64,000 nt of DNA from Paraburkholderia domus (lineage in GTDB: Bacteria > Pseudomonadota > Gammaproteobacteria > Burkholderiales > Burkholderiaceae). The stretch is from the NCBI RefSeq assembly GCF_905220705.1, contig NZ_CAJNAT010000002.1, forward strand, positions 1 to 64,000. The letters run 5' to 3'. Below the pieces are notes generated by a model. That model did no database searches. It saw only the letters and a program-made list of their open reading frames with translations, and was not told where the DNA came from. Positions 29,417 through 36,889 of the stretch are shown here, in pieces; position 1 is the first letter of the stretch; each line of letters opens with the position of its first letter. The position numbers were made by a program, and so were the translations under genes.

Positions 29417-29872
29417 ATGAATCCGTACCGTGATATCAATGATGAAGAATGGCAACGCGTCGCACCGTTGCTCCCTGAACTGCGTCCGCGCTCCGAACTG
29501 CGTGGCCGGCCGCTTGCCAATACCCGTTCGGTGCTCAATGGCGTGCTGTGGGTGATGTATAGCGGCGCGACCTGGTCCGCCATGCCGCGTAAATATCCTT
29601 CGTATCAGACTTGCCATCGCCGCTTCAAGGCATGGTATGAATCCGGCGTGCTCAAGCGCGTCATGGATCAGTTGTTCGGCGCGGCGAGCGAAGAACTCTG
29701 CAATCTGATGGAAGCGCGCATGCGCACGCATGTGAGCGCTGAACAGAAGAGCGTCGACGCGGAAAAGACTTCGGCCACGGTGCCCACGGCACCGGCGTAC
29801 AGCCCGGCATCGGTCAAGCCGCTGCCTTCTTCTCCGTTCGCGTATTCGTCGCCCTTCAAGCACGCTGCATGA
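29417..29872 (+). CDS. DUF4096-only IS5-type transposase-like protein (151 aa)
   Basis: Residues 1-90 are the DUF4096 helix-turn-helix region of IS5-type transposases (D-E-E-W-Q-R-V-A-P-L-L-P-E-L, G-R-P, S-V-L-N-G-V-L-W-V-M-Y-S-G-A-T-W and Y-P-S-Y-Q-T-C-H-R-R-F-K-A-W). A low-complexity Ser/Pro/Ala tail follows and there is no DDE domain. A textbook AAGGAG ribosome-binding site precedes the ATG at 29417, and a bidirectional terminator follows, so it looks like a maintained gene rather than debris. No terminal inverted repeats were seen. It is a distant paralogue of 957-1358 with an unrelated tail. Confidence 0.7.
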   Translation: MNPYRDINDEEWQRVAPLLPELRPRSELRGRPLANTRSVLNGVLWVMYSGATWSAMPRKYPSYQTCHRRFKAWYESGVLKRVMDQLFGAASEELCNLMEARMRTHVSAEQKSVDAEKTSATVPTAPAYSPASVKPLPSSPFAYSSPFKHAA

Positions 29873-29895
29873 CAACCCCAACCAGCCAGACTCAA

Positions 29896-29940
29896 ACAAA
29901 AACGGCCGGACGATGGTGATCGTCGGCCGTTTCTTCCGGT
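29896..29940. terminator. Bidirectional terminator between convergent genes
   Basis: Stem AAACGGCCG(G)ACGAT/ATCGTCGGCCGTTT with loop GGTG. The T-run is TTTCTT on plus and TTTTTGTTT on minus. It separates the plus-strand DUF4096 gene from the minus-strand DUF2147 gene. Confidence 0.85.
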
Positions 29941-30022
29941 TCCATCCTGGCAGCGGTAGCGGCCCTGATGGAACACCAGCTTCGCGCTTCAGGCATCGGC
30001 GCCTGAACTACCCGCTCACACT

Positions 30023-30508
30023 TTATTGCTGACGAACCCAGGTCTGCGAGCGGCCCAGCAGCGAAACGCCGATGTAGCCACGCACCACCAGCTTGTTCCC
30101 ACCATCTTCCAGGTGCATCTTGCACTTGTAAACCTTGCCGTTCTCCGGGTCGAGAATCTGCCCGTGATCCCAGCCGTCGCCGTCCTTTTTCATATCGCTG
30201 ACGATCGTCATGCCGAGAATCAGCTGGTCCTTGCGCGCGTCCGTACATTCGGTGCAGCGGCGATCCGGCTGATCGTTCGCATTGAGTCCTTTGACCACCT
30301 TGCCGTTCAGCGAGCCGCTGCTGTCCTGTGCAATTTGCACGAGTGCTTTGGGCTGGCCGGTGTGATCGTCGATGGTTTGCCACATGCCGACCGGGGAATC
30401 GGTCTGCGCCATTGCGGTGACGGCGCTGGCGAGCAGCACGCCGGCGAAGGCGGCATGTTTGGCTGTGCGAAGCGCCATTGCGCGTGCGCGCTGTGTGAAT
30501 TGCATCAT
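30023..30508 (-). CDS. DUF2147 exported protein (161 aa)
   Basis: Signal peptide to about residue 34 (...V-L-L-A-S-A-V-T-A-M-A-Q), then a lipocalin-like DUF2147 domain with the family signs G-M-W-Q-T-I-D-D, G-K-V-V-K-G-L, R-C-T-E-C-T-D-A-R-K, a central W-D-H-G-Q-I-L-D-P-E-N-G-K-V-Y-K-C motif and R-G-Y-I-G at the end. The molecular role of the family is not established. A near-perfect AAGGAGGA Shine-Dalgarno places the start at 30508. It stands alone. Confidence 0.88.
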   Translation of the reverse strand: MMQFTQRARAMALRTAKHAAFAGVLLASAVTAMAQTDSPVGMWQTIDDHTGQPKALVQIAQDSSGSLNGKVVKGLNANDQPDRRCTECTDARKDQLILGMTIVSDMKKDGDGWDHGQILDPENGKVYKCKMHLEDGGNKLVVRGYIGVSLLGRSQTWVRQQ

Positions 30509-30752
30509 TGTCTTCCTCCTTGATTAAAGACGGCGCGATCATGGTCGCGTGGCGTTATTGGCATCTCGGGCGGCCTTCAACTGCCGGCCGCCGTGACGCA
30601 CTGGTAGTGCCCCTCAGGTTCAACTTCGGCGACATCGGTCTGCGATTCGCGGCCAGCGTGCCGCGAGTCGCACATCGTCAGCGCAGAATACGTGAAAGTG
30701 CGCGCGGCGTTTGATAGTGGACCCTCTAATCAGGGCGCGGCATTTTTGAGTG

Positions 30753-32453
30753 TCAGTTCAGTTGATACGAGAATGTCGCGTTGATGCGTGGGTTGCGCGA
30801 CGCGCTTTCCACCGGCGCGTCGCCGATCGGCTTGGCCACCGACAAATCCAGGCTGTAATACTTCGCGTCCGAGATCCGGAAGCCGAATGCAATCGACGAC
30901 AGCTTCGACGGTGACGGCGTCCCCGCATGCAGATACACGCGGGCCATGTCGAACGAGACATAGGGTGTGAAGGTGCGCAGATAGGTGAAGCCCGGCGTAA
31001 AGCCCCGGTTGACTTCGAATATGGCGCCCCAGCCCGAATCGCCCGACGCCTCGCCCGGTTCATAGCCCTGCGCAAAACGTTGCGCGCCGAATGAGATCTG
31101 TTCCGACGTCGGCAGCGAGACGGCGCTGTACTGGCCCGTCAGCGAAACCGAGGTGCCGATCTTCAGCGGCCACTCGTTGGTTTGCGAAAAGCTTGCGCCG
31201 GTCCGCACGAAGTTGATCGACGCCGGATTCGTGACGGGCTGTCCGGGAACGTTCGAGTCGCCGGATTTCGATGCGCCCAGGATATCGAATGCCTTCGCCA
31301 CATTGATGCTCGCGCGACGCACCTGACCCGTGTCCACGGCGGTGTAGTCGGCCTGCAGTTGCATCACCCGAATCTGCGAGCGTAAGCCGATCTGCGCGCC
31401 GGTGTCATGGTTGTTATAGCGATCTTCGTCGTGCGAGGCATAGACCGTGGCGGTGCCGATCACGCTTTGCTTGTTGTTCAACAGGAGCGGATAGGCCAGT
31501 GAGCCGCCGACCTTGTCGTTGATGACCGTGCGCTCGATGTAAGAGGGCAGGCCGGGGTTGTCGACCGGATTGCCGCGATAGTGTGACGCGTCGATCTTCC
31601 CGATCAGTCCATCGCTGCCGATCGGTACCGCGGCGTGCGCGGCGAGATAGGTGACGTTGTCACGGCCCTTCGGCAGCAAGGCCGACACGCTCAGCTGTTC
31701 GCCGAGTGCGGTCAGGCCGTTCTCAGTCGCCGTCAACAGGCCTTGCACGCCGGGGTGATTGAAGTCGATACCCGTGCTGACGTCGAACGGTTTGCGGTCC
31801 ACATTCAACTCGAGCGTGGTGGCGCCGTCGGTATTTTGCGGAGGCGCCACGTTGGCCGCGACTTTCACGCCGGGCAACAGACCCAGCACGTTGATGTAAC
31901 GTTCGAAGGTGGCACGCCGCAACGGCCGGTCGGCGACGATGTGGTCGGCGATCGCGCGTATCTTGTCTTCGACCGCGCCGGGCTTGCCCGTCACCTTGAC
32001 TGCGGACACGTAGCCTTCGACCACCGTCACACGCACCACGCCGCCTTCGAAAGTTTGCGCGGGGATGAACGCGAACGAAAGCGCATAGCCGCGATCCTGA
32101 TACAGCTTCGTGACGCCGTTGGCGACCTGGATCAGATCGCCGATGGTGGTGTCTTTGCCGACGAGCGGTGTGAAGCGCTGCGCGACTTCGTCGAACGGAA
32201 TGGACTTCACGCCCTCGACCTGAATCTTTGAAGGCGTCAGATGGCGGGCGAGCAGTTCCTGAAGTTGGGGTGCTTGCGGCGTGACCTGCACGGTCACATT
32301 CGGGCCTTTGTCGGGCGCCTTGATCTGCGGCAACGTATCGAGCGGATTACCGCTGACTGTCGGGCGTGACTGCGCTTGTGCTTCTACTTGCATCCCGCTC
32401 GCCGCGATCGCCGCGAGCAGGAGGGTCCATTTGCTGCCGTACCCGAGTTTCAT
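30753..32453 (-). CDS. TpsB/ShlB/FhaC-family outer-membrane two-partner secretion transporter (566 aa)
   Basis: Omp85-superfamily transporter. The signal peptide runs to about residue 27, followed by a short linker and POTRA domains (about 75-230, with I-Q-V-E-G-V-K-S-I-P-F and A-F-I-P-A-Q-T-F-E-G-G-V-V-R-V-T-V-V-E-G-Y). A C-terminal beta-barrel of some 330 residues carries the conserved barrel/L6 region F-A-Q-G-Y-E-P-G-E-A-S-G-D-S-G and ends in N-A-T-F-S-Y-Q-L-N, a typical aromatic/hydrophobic beta-strand. No TpsA (haemagglutination/TPS-domain) substrate is adjacent. Instead it lies downstream of two repeat-rich lipoproteins on the same strand. Confidence 0.9.
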   Translation of the reverse strand: MKLGYGSKWTLLLAAIAASGMQVEAQAQSRPTVSGNPLDTLPQIKAPDKGPNVTVQVTPQAPQLQELLARHLTPSKIQVEGVKSIPFDEVAQRFTPLVGKDTTIGDLIQVANGVTKLYQDRGYALSFAFIPAQTFEGGVVRVTVVEGYVSAVKVTGKPGAVEDKIRAIADHIVADRPLRRATFERYINVLGLLPGVKVAANVAPPQNTDGATTLELNVDRKPFDVSTGIDFNHPGVQGLLTATENGLTALGEQLSVSALLPKGRDNVTYLAAHAAVPIGSDGLIGKIDASHYRGNPVDNPGLPSYIERTVINDKVGGSLAYPLLLNNKQSVIGTATVYASHDEDRYNNHDTGAQIGLRSQIRVMQLQADYTAVDTGQVRRASINVAKAFDILGASKSGDSNVPGQPVTNPASINFVRTGASFSQTNEWPLKIGTSVSLTGQYSAVSLPTSEQISFGAQRFAQGYEPGEASGDSGWGAIFEVNRGFTPGFTYLRTFTPYVSFDMARVYLHAGTPSPSKLSSIAFGFRISDAKYYSLDLSVAKPIGDAPVESASRNPRINATFSYQLN

Positions 32454-32700
32454 CGGATTTTCCTCGTATGCCGTTTTTGTCTTGCGGACGCGCCGCCTGG
32501 CCGGGCTGGTCGCGATCGCTTATGTGTGGCTCGACGCATACTGCCATGCTGCATGTATTACGTCACGTGCTCCGTCTGGCTTGAGCATTGGCTGCAAAAG
32601 CGCGGAGCACGTGATGAGGCGGACTGCTTATGCACGCTGTGTAACGGAACGTCCGACAGGACGTCTGGTACACGCGGCATCGATGAGCGACTTATGCGGA

Positions 32701-34203
32701 CTACTTATGGCTCACCGGCACCAGGCCGCCGAGCAGGGACGTCAAGCCGCCCGTCGCGCTGCTTGAACCGCTCGTCGAACCTGCTGCCGAGCTGAGTGTG
32801 CCGGTCAACTGGCCGACGAGGGCGGTCACGGGGGCGAGCGGGTTGCTGCCGCTGCTGCTGCCCGATGCGCTGCTGGTGACGCCGGAGAGCGCGCCGGTCA
32901 GCGTCGACAGCGGATTCGATGCGCTACCTGTGCCGCCCAGCGTCGAGGTCAGCGAACTCAAGGGCGTGCCACCCAGCACTGACGTCAGCGAACCCAGCGG
33001 CGAGCCGCCCGTCGCCGAAGTCAGCGAACTTAAGGGCGTACCACCCAGCAAGGACGTCAGCGAACCCAGCGGCGAGCCACCCGTCCCCGAGGTTAGCGAA
33101 CTCAAGGGTGTGCCGTTCAATACCGAGGTCAGGCCGGATAGCGGTGTGCCGCCGAGCAGTGTTGACAGCGAGCCGAGCGGGTTGTTGCCGAGCCCGAGAC
33201 TCGCGAGCGAGTTTTGCAGCGGGCCGAACGGGCTGCCGTTGGCAGGCGGTCCATTGACGACGGCTACGTTCGTGCTGCCGACGAGGCTCGTAATCAAACC
33301 AGGAATCGGATTCGCACCATTCGGGCCGTTCGGATTGACCAGGCCGCCAGCGTTCGTCACCGTGTTGCCGAGCGAGCCGACCAGCGTGCCGAGATCTGCA
33401 CCGACCGGATTCTTCGTTGCCGCGCCGACTTGCGAGCCGGCCGAGCTCAAGGCGCCGCCGACTTGCGCGAGCACGCCGCCTACCGGCGTGCCGAGGCCGG
33501 TCTGCGTGCCGACCGTCTGCGTCACGAGTCCAACGGTCTGCACGATCGGCGTGATCGCGGTGCTGATTGGTTGGGTGATCTGTTGCACTGGTGCCGAAGC
33601 CAGCGAATTGCCGAGCGTTGCGCCACCGGCGTTCAGTGCGCCGGCGGTCGTGGAAAGCACGGTTGCAAGCGGCGTGGTGAGCGGCGATAGCGGCGCGAGA
33701 TTGCCGGTGCCGAGGCCGCCGACAGTGGTGCTCAAACCTTGCACGACACCGCTCGTCGAGCTGACCACCGAGCCGAGTCCGGCGACCGTGGTGCCGACCG
33801 GATTGGATGTCGTGCCGATTTGCCCAACCCCGCTGCTCACCGCATTGGCTAGCGAATTCAGCGTGTTGCTTGTGCTCGACACGGTGTTGCCAAGACCTTG
33901 CGTGACTTGCGGGCTGAGGCCCGGGATGGTCTGCGAGGCGATTGTGTTGCCGAGATCGCTGGTGGTCTGTGCGGCGGCGGTGGCAAGGCCGGTGGTGCCC
34001 GACGTCGCGGCGGTGGGCGTGCTGCCGCTGGTCGAACCCCCGCCGCCCGCGCTACCGCTGCCGGATGCGGTTGGCGGTGAGTTGAGGGTGTTGCCGCCAC
34101 ACGCCGCGAGCAAGCCTGCGACTGCTACGGCGATCAACGGTGCGCGCAACGACGACACGGTCGCGCACGCCGCATGGAGAGTAAAAAAACGTTGGGTGGA
34201 CAT
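32701..34203 (-). CDS. Repeat-rich, collagen-like/beta-repeat lipoprotein (500 aa)
   Basis: Function unknown. It has a lipoprotein signal (A-G-L-L-A-A-C, lipid Cys at residue 35), then a Gly/Ser/Thr spacer. A central domain of about 230 residues of Ser/Thr/Gly/Val-Leu repeats with a Q-Q-I-T-Q-P-I-S-T-A-I-T-P-I core follows. From about residue 340 there are tandem units of about 22 residues built on G-G-T-P-L-S-S-L-T-S and G-G-S-P-L-G-S-L. Automated annotation would probably call it collagen-like, but there is no regular Gly-X-Y pattern. GAGGAG precedes the ATG. It is paralogous to 34395-35909 and upstream of the TpsB gene. Confidence 0.8.
   Translation of the reverse strand: MSTQRFFTLHAACATVSSLRAPLIAVAVAGLLAACGGNTLNSPPTASGSGSAGGGGSTSGSTPTAATSGTTGLATAAAQTTSDLGNTIASQTIPGLSPQVTQGLGNTVSSTSNTLNSLANAVSSGVGQIGTTSNPVGTTVAGLGSVVSSTSGVVQGLSTTVGGLGTGNLAPLSPLTTPLATVLSTTAGALNAGGATLGNSLASAPVQQITQPISTAITPIVQTVGLVTQTVGTQTGLGTPVGGVLAQVGGALSSAGSQVGAATKNPVGADLGTLVGSLGNTVTNAGGLVNPNGPNGANPIPGLITSLVGSTNVAVVNGPPANGSPFGPLQNSLASLGLGNNPLGSLSTLLGGTPLSGLTSVLNGTPLSSLTSGTGGSPLGSLTSLLGGTPLSSLTSATGGSPLGSLTSVLGGTPLSSLTSTLGGTGSASNPLSTLTGALSGVTSSASGSSSGSNPLAPVTALVGQLTGTLSSAAGSTSGSSSATGGLTSLLGGLVPVSHK
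32935..33175 (-). repeat. Coding tandem repeats, about 66-bp units
   Basis: Imperfect tandem copies of a module encoding G-G-T-P-L-S-S-L-T-S followed by G-G-S-P-L-G-S-L-T-S. Copies differ mostly by silent or conservative changes. Such repeats can expand or contract by slippage and change protein length. Confidence 0.7.
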
Positions 34204-34394
34204 GTGTGCTCCTCAGTGTCTTCTAGGTGTCGTGTGCGTTGTTTCCGTGCGCCGGTGCAACGGATGTCTGAGCGGCGCGGCTCAATTCAGCCAGGGTCCG
34301 GCAGAGCCGGGGCGCGGCTGGCAGGCCGCACTCCGGGTTCCTGGCGCCGGGTGCCCGGTTACTACACGTCTTTCGATGGCTTCGACGTCATTGC

Positions 34395-35909
34395 TTACTT
34401 CTTTCCCAGACCGCCGAGCAGGCTGCCTACGAGCGACGTCACCGGAGCAAGCGGATTGCTGCCCGATCCCTTGCCGCTGGTGCTCGACAGCGACAGGCCG
34501 GGGCTCGAGCTGGTCGAGGCGGTGGTCGTCGTGGCCGGCGTGGTCGCAACGCTACCAAGTGCACCGGTAACGCTCGACAGCAAGCCGGTGACCGGGGCGA
34601 GCGGGCTGCTGCTGCCGCCGGTCGCGCTGCTCAGGCCATTCGTTACGCTCGAGATCAGACCGGTGACAGGCGCCAACGGGCTGCCGCTGCTCGAGGTGCC
34701 GCCCAGGCCGCCCGTTACGCTGCCGAGCGCGCCGGTGAGCGGAGCGAGCGGGCCGCTGCTGGTGCCGCCGGTCAAGCCGCCGAGCGCGCTGGTGAGCGGA
34801 GCGAGCGGACCGCTGCTGGTGCCGCCGGTCAAGCCGCCGAGCGCGCCGGTGATCGGAGCGAGCGGGCCGCTGCTGGCGCCGCCGGTCAAGCCGCCGAGTG
34901 CGCTGGTGATCGGAGCCAGCGGATTGCCGCCGGTGCTGCCGGTGAGCAAACCGCCCACCGATGCGACCGTGGTGCCCGTATCCGTGACCGTATGGCCAAG
35001 AGCGGCCGTGATCGGATTGCCGCCGGTTGCGCTGATCAGCGTGCCGGCCTTACCGAGGCCGCCGCCGAGGGTCGAGAGCAGACCGTTCAGCGGCGCGCCG
35101 AGGCCGGTGGTGTTGCCGACTGTCTGCGTGGTCGCAGCGACCATCGACGTAATCGGCGTGATCGCAGTGCTGAGCGTTTGCGTGACTTGCTGCACCGGAC
35201 CCGTCGAGAGCGCGGTGGTGAGGGTGTTGCCGCCGTTGGTGACTGCACCGCCGAGCGTATTGACGACGCCGCCGAGCGGCGTGGTGATGGCTGCCAACGG
35301 CGCGAGCGGACCACTGCCGAGGCTCGTCACGAGGCTGCCTGCATCCGTCACCGCGCCACCGACATGACTGACCACGCCACCAAGGCTCGAGACCGTTGTG
35401 CCGACCGCGTCGCCGCCGGTGCCGAGTTGGCCGAGCCCCTGCGAGACACCGTTGCCGAGCGTCGAAACCGCCGAGCCGACTTGCTGCACGATGCCGCCGG
35501 CGGCCTGAGTGGTTTGCGGGCTGACGCCTGGCAGCGTTTGCGAGCCGATCACAGTGCCGATGCCCGAGACCGTCGCGCCGGCATCGGTGACCACGCCGCC
35601 GCCGTTGCCGACTACCGTGCCGAGCGCATTCGCGACCGGGGTCGTGCCGGTTCCCGTTCCCGTTCCTGTCCCGGAGCCGCTTCCCGAGCCGTTGCTGCCG
35701 GTGCCGGTGTTGGTGCCGGAACCGCCCGAGCCCATCGAACCGCTGCCGCTGGTGGTGGAAAGCGCGCCGCCGGAGGAGCCGCTACCGCTGCTGCCAGTGC
35801 CGGCACTCAGGCTTCCCGAGCCGCCGCAAGCACCAAGAGAAAGCATCGCGGCCACGCTGGCTGCAATCAAGGTTGTTCGTACTGTGGTGTTGGCCGTTTG
35901 AATGTTCAT
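34395..35909 (-). CDS. Repeat-rich, collagen-like/beta-repeat lipoprotein, paralogue (504 aa)
   Basis: Function unknown. It has a lipoprotein signal (M-L-S-L-G-A-C, lipid Cys at residue 28), a Gly/Ser/Thr spacer with a (GT)n run, and a central domain clearly related to the preceding protein (Q-Q-V-T-Q-T-L-S-T-A-I-T-P-I and T-T-Q-T-V-G-N-T-T-G-L-G-A-P). C-terminal tandem units of about 21 residues are built on S-S-G-P-L-A-P-L-T-S-A-L-G-G-L-T-G-G. I start at 35909, which has a GAGGG ribosome-binding site; the longer frame adds six residues. Both paralogues finish in a short conserved V-x-x-L-x-G-x-L-G-x-L motif region. Confidence 0.8.
   Translation of the reverse strand: MNIQTANTTVRTTLIAASVAAMLSLGACGGSGSLSAGTGSSGSGSSGGALSTTSGSGSMGSGGSGTNTGTGSNGSGSGSGTGTGTGTGTTPVANALGTVVGNGGGVVTDAGATVSGIGTVIGSQTLPGVSPQTTQAAGGIVQQVGSAVSTLGNGVSQGLGQLGTGGDAVGTTVSSLGGVVSHVGGAVTDAGSLVTSLGSGPLAPLAAITTPLGGVVNTLGGAVTNGGNTLTTALSTGPVQQVTQTLSTAITPITSMVAATTQTVGNTTGLGAPLNGLLSTLGGGLGKAGTLISATGGNPITAALGHTVTDTGTTVASVGGLLTGSTGGNPLAPITSALGGLTGGASSGPLAPITGALGGLTGGTSSGPLAPLTSALGGLTGGTSSGPLAPLTGALGSVTGGLGGTSSSGSPLAPVTGLISSVTNGLSSATGGSSSPLAPVTGLLSSVTGALGSVATTPATTTTASTSSSPGLSLSSTSGKGSGSNPLAPVTSLVGSLLGGLGKK
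34715..34930 (-). repeat. Coding tandem repeats, about 63-bp units
   Basis: Four near-identical direct copies of a unit encoding S-S-G-P-L-A-P-(L/I)-T plus a G-G-L-T-G-G turn. Nucleotide identity between neighbouring copies is very high (for example GAGCGGAGCGAGCGGGCCGC), which suggests recent amplification. Confidence 0.75.
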
Positions 35910-36115
35910 GTCGCCCTCGCATCGCATGTGTTTTTGGGTGTTGCTGCGTGCCTACCTCTGCACGAGCCGTGCCATTTCGACTGAGCAATGCGAAAGATTT
36001 TTTTAGCGAAGGGTGTGAAGCCATGCGTGTTATGGCTTTGCGGTTGATTGATGGAGTGTCCGCTAACTCAGATATACCGCGTGAAAATGAATTCGCTAAA
36101 CGTTTGCGAGGGCTG

Positions 36116-36161
36116 CGTAACGTAACGAGCCACTCGCGCCGTTACGAAACACGGCGTAACG
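36116..36161. promoter_or_regulatory. Cluster of four CGTWACG heptamers
   Basis: CGTAACG occurs at 36116-36122, 36121-36127 and 36155-36161, and its complement CGTTACG at 36140-36146. The last two form an inverted repeat with an eight-base spacer. The cluster lies about 210 bases upstream of the minus-strand lipoprotein start and about 410 bases upstream of flp. It looks like an operator array for an unidentified regulator. Confidence 0.4.
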
Positions 36162-36328
36162 CCAGCGCAACGAGAGGGGTCCGGACGCTTGAAACGTTCT
36201 GTTCAAACAAATAATTAGTGGAGCGAATCTAACTTATGGTTATTCCTATGTGCTGCAACGCACGAACTGCCGTTAACCTGAGTACGACGCAAAAACACAT
36301 ATGGCGTGAGGCTCAGGGCAGCGGACAA

Positions 36329-36357
36329 TTGCTTAAATATGATTGTTCGGCTATAAA
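36329..36357 (+). promoter_or_regulatory. Candidate flp promoter
   Basis: TTGCTT and TATAAA are separated by 17 bases. The predicted transcript would have a leader of about 205 bases before flp. No sigma-54 -24/-12 (GG-N10-GC) pair was found on the plus strand between 36361 and 36521. Confidence 0.35.
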
Positions 36358-36567
36358 ACCCGAAAGCATCAAGGATTGACGAGGGAGGTGCGTAATCGAA
36401 CAGACAGGTCATAGACATCTGTTTTATCGAAGCCGGCTGTAAGGCAATGCTTCCGTGGCGCAACACGCAGGACCAGGAATGAGAGACCAATGGTCCGCAG
36501 CGTTAAAGGCTCCGTCATCCGAAGTAGCACGTAAACAAACGAACTAAATGAAAGTCCGAGGGTAAAA

Positions 36568-36747
36568 ATGAAAAGGTTCACACAACGCTTCCTGAGAGAT
36601 AACAAGGGCGTGACGGCCATCGAGTACGGTCTTATCGCGGGGTTAGTAGTGCTTGTCATCGCTGCCTCTGTCACGACAATTGGCGGGAACCTTAAGACCG
36701 TGTTGGACGCGGTTGGGGCTCTGATCGTCGTTCCGGCAGCCGCGTAA
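36568..36747 (+). CDS. flp: Flp-family type IVb pilin (59 aa)
   Basis: Major pilin subunit of the Tad/Flp pilus. The short basic leader M-K-R-F-T-Q-R-F-L-R-D-N-K-G ends with the prepilin-peptidase site after G14. The mature protein starts V-T-A-I-E-Y-G-L-I-A-G-L, with the Glu5-Tyr6 pair typical of Flp pilins, then a single hydrophobic helix and a short tail. At 59 residues it falls below common ORF cut-offs. It is followed by a 142-base gap carrying a 25-bp perfect palindrome before the other Tad genes. Confidence 0.95.
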   Translation: MKRFTQRFLRDNKGVTAIEYGLIAGLVVLVIAASVTTIGGNLKTVLDAVGALIVVPAAA

Positions 36748-36837
36748 AGGGCAAACCGAAAACGCTCCGCGAAACAGCTGGCGTTATTGCGTCTGCTCGC
36801 TTTGCCGACGTTTTCTAACGCATCGCCAAATTGGCTA

Positions 36838-36862
36838 ATGCGAATTGCATTGCAATTCGCAT
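36838..36862. promoter_or_regulatory. Perfect 25-bp palindrome between flp and tadV
   Basis: ATGCGAATTGCA (36838-36849), a single T, then TGCAATTCGCAT (36851-36862). It ends 27 bases before the prepilin-peptidase start codon. As DNA it could bind a dimeric regulator. As RNA it would form a strong hairpin that separates abundant flp mRNA from the downstream message. Confidence 0.6.
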
Positions 36863-36889
36863 GGCGTTGCTTCGCCTGTCGAGTGCGAA

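Larger units (their letters stand above)
35910..36567. other. Long, less GC-rich divergent intergenic region before the Tad locus
   Basis: The region is about 660 bases without a supported gene. Its AT content is visibly higher than that of its neighbours. It holds four CGTWACG heptamers (36116-36161) and a candidate flp promoter (36329-36357). The 91-residue minus-strand frame at 36215-36490 has no family resemblance and is not called. Confidence 0.5.

Noticed and set aside
32798..34570. Plus-strand frame of 590 codons opposite the repeat lipoprotein
   Set aside because: The Pro/Ser/Val repeats are the mirror of the minus-strand repeats. The minus-strand frame has a signal peptide and ribosome-binding site; this one does not.
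34174..35367. Plus-strand frame of 397 codons opposite the second repeat lipoprotein
   Set aside because: Same reason as above.
33000..35900. Classical collagen triple-helix repeats in the lipoproteins
   Set aside because: The repeats are 21-22 residues long and do not keep Gly at every third position.
36215..36490. 91-codon minus-strand frame in the flp upstream region
   Set aside because: No ribosome-binding site, no family resemblance, and it overlaps the candidate flp promoter.
36361..36567. Sigma-54 promoter for flp
   Set aside because: Every GG pair checked on the plus strand through position 36509 lacked a GC at the required 10-base spacing.
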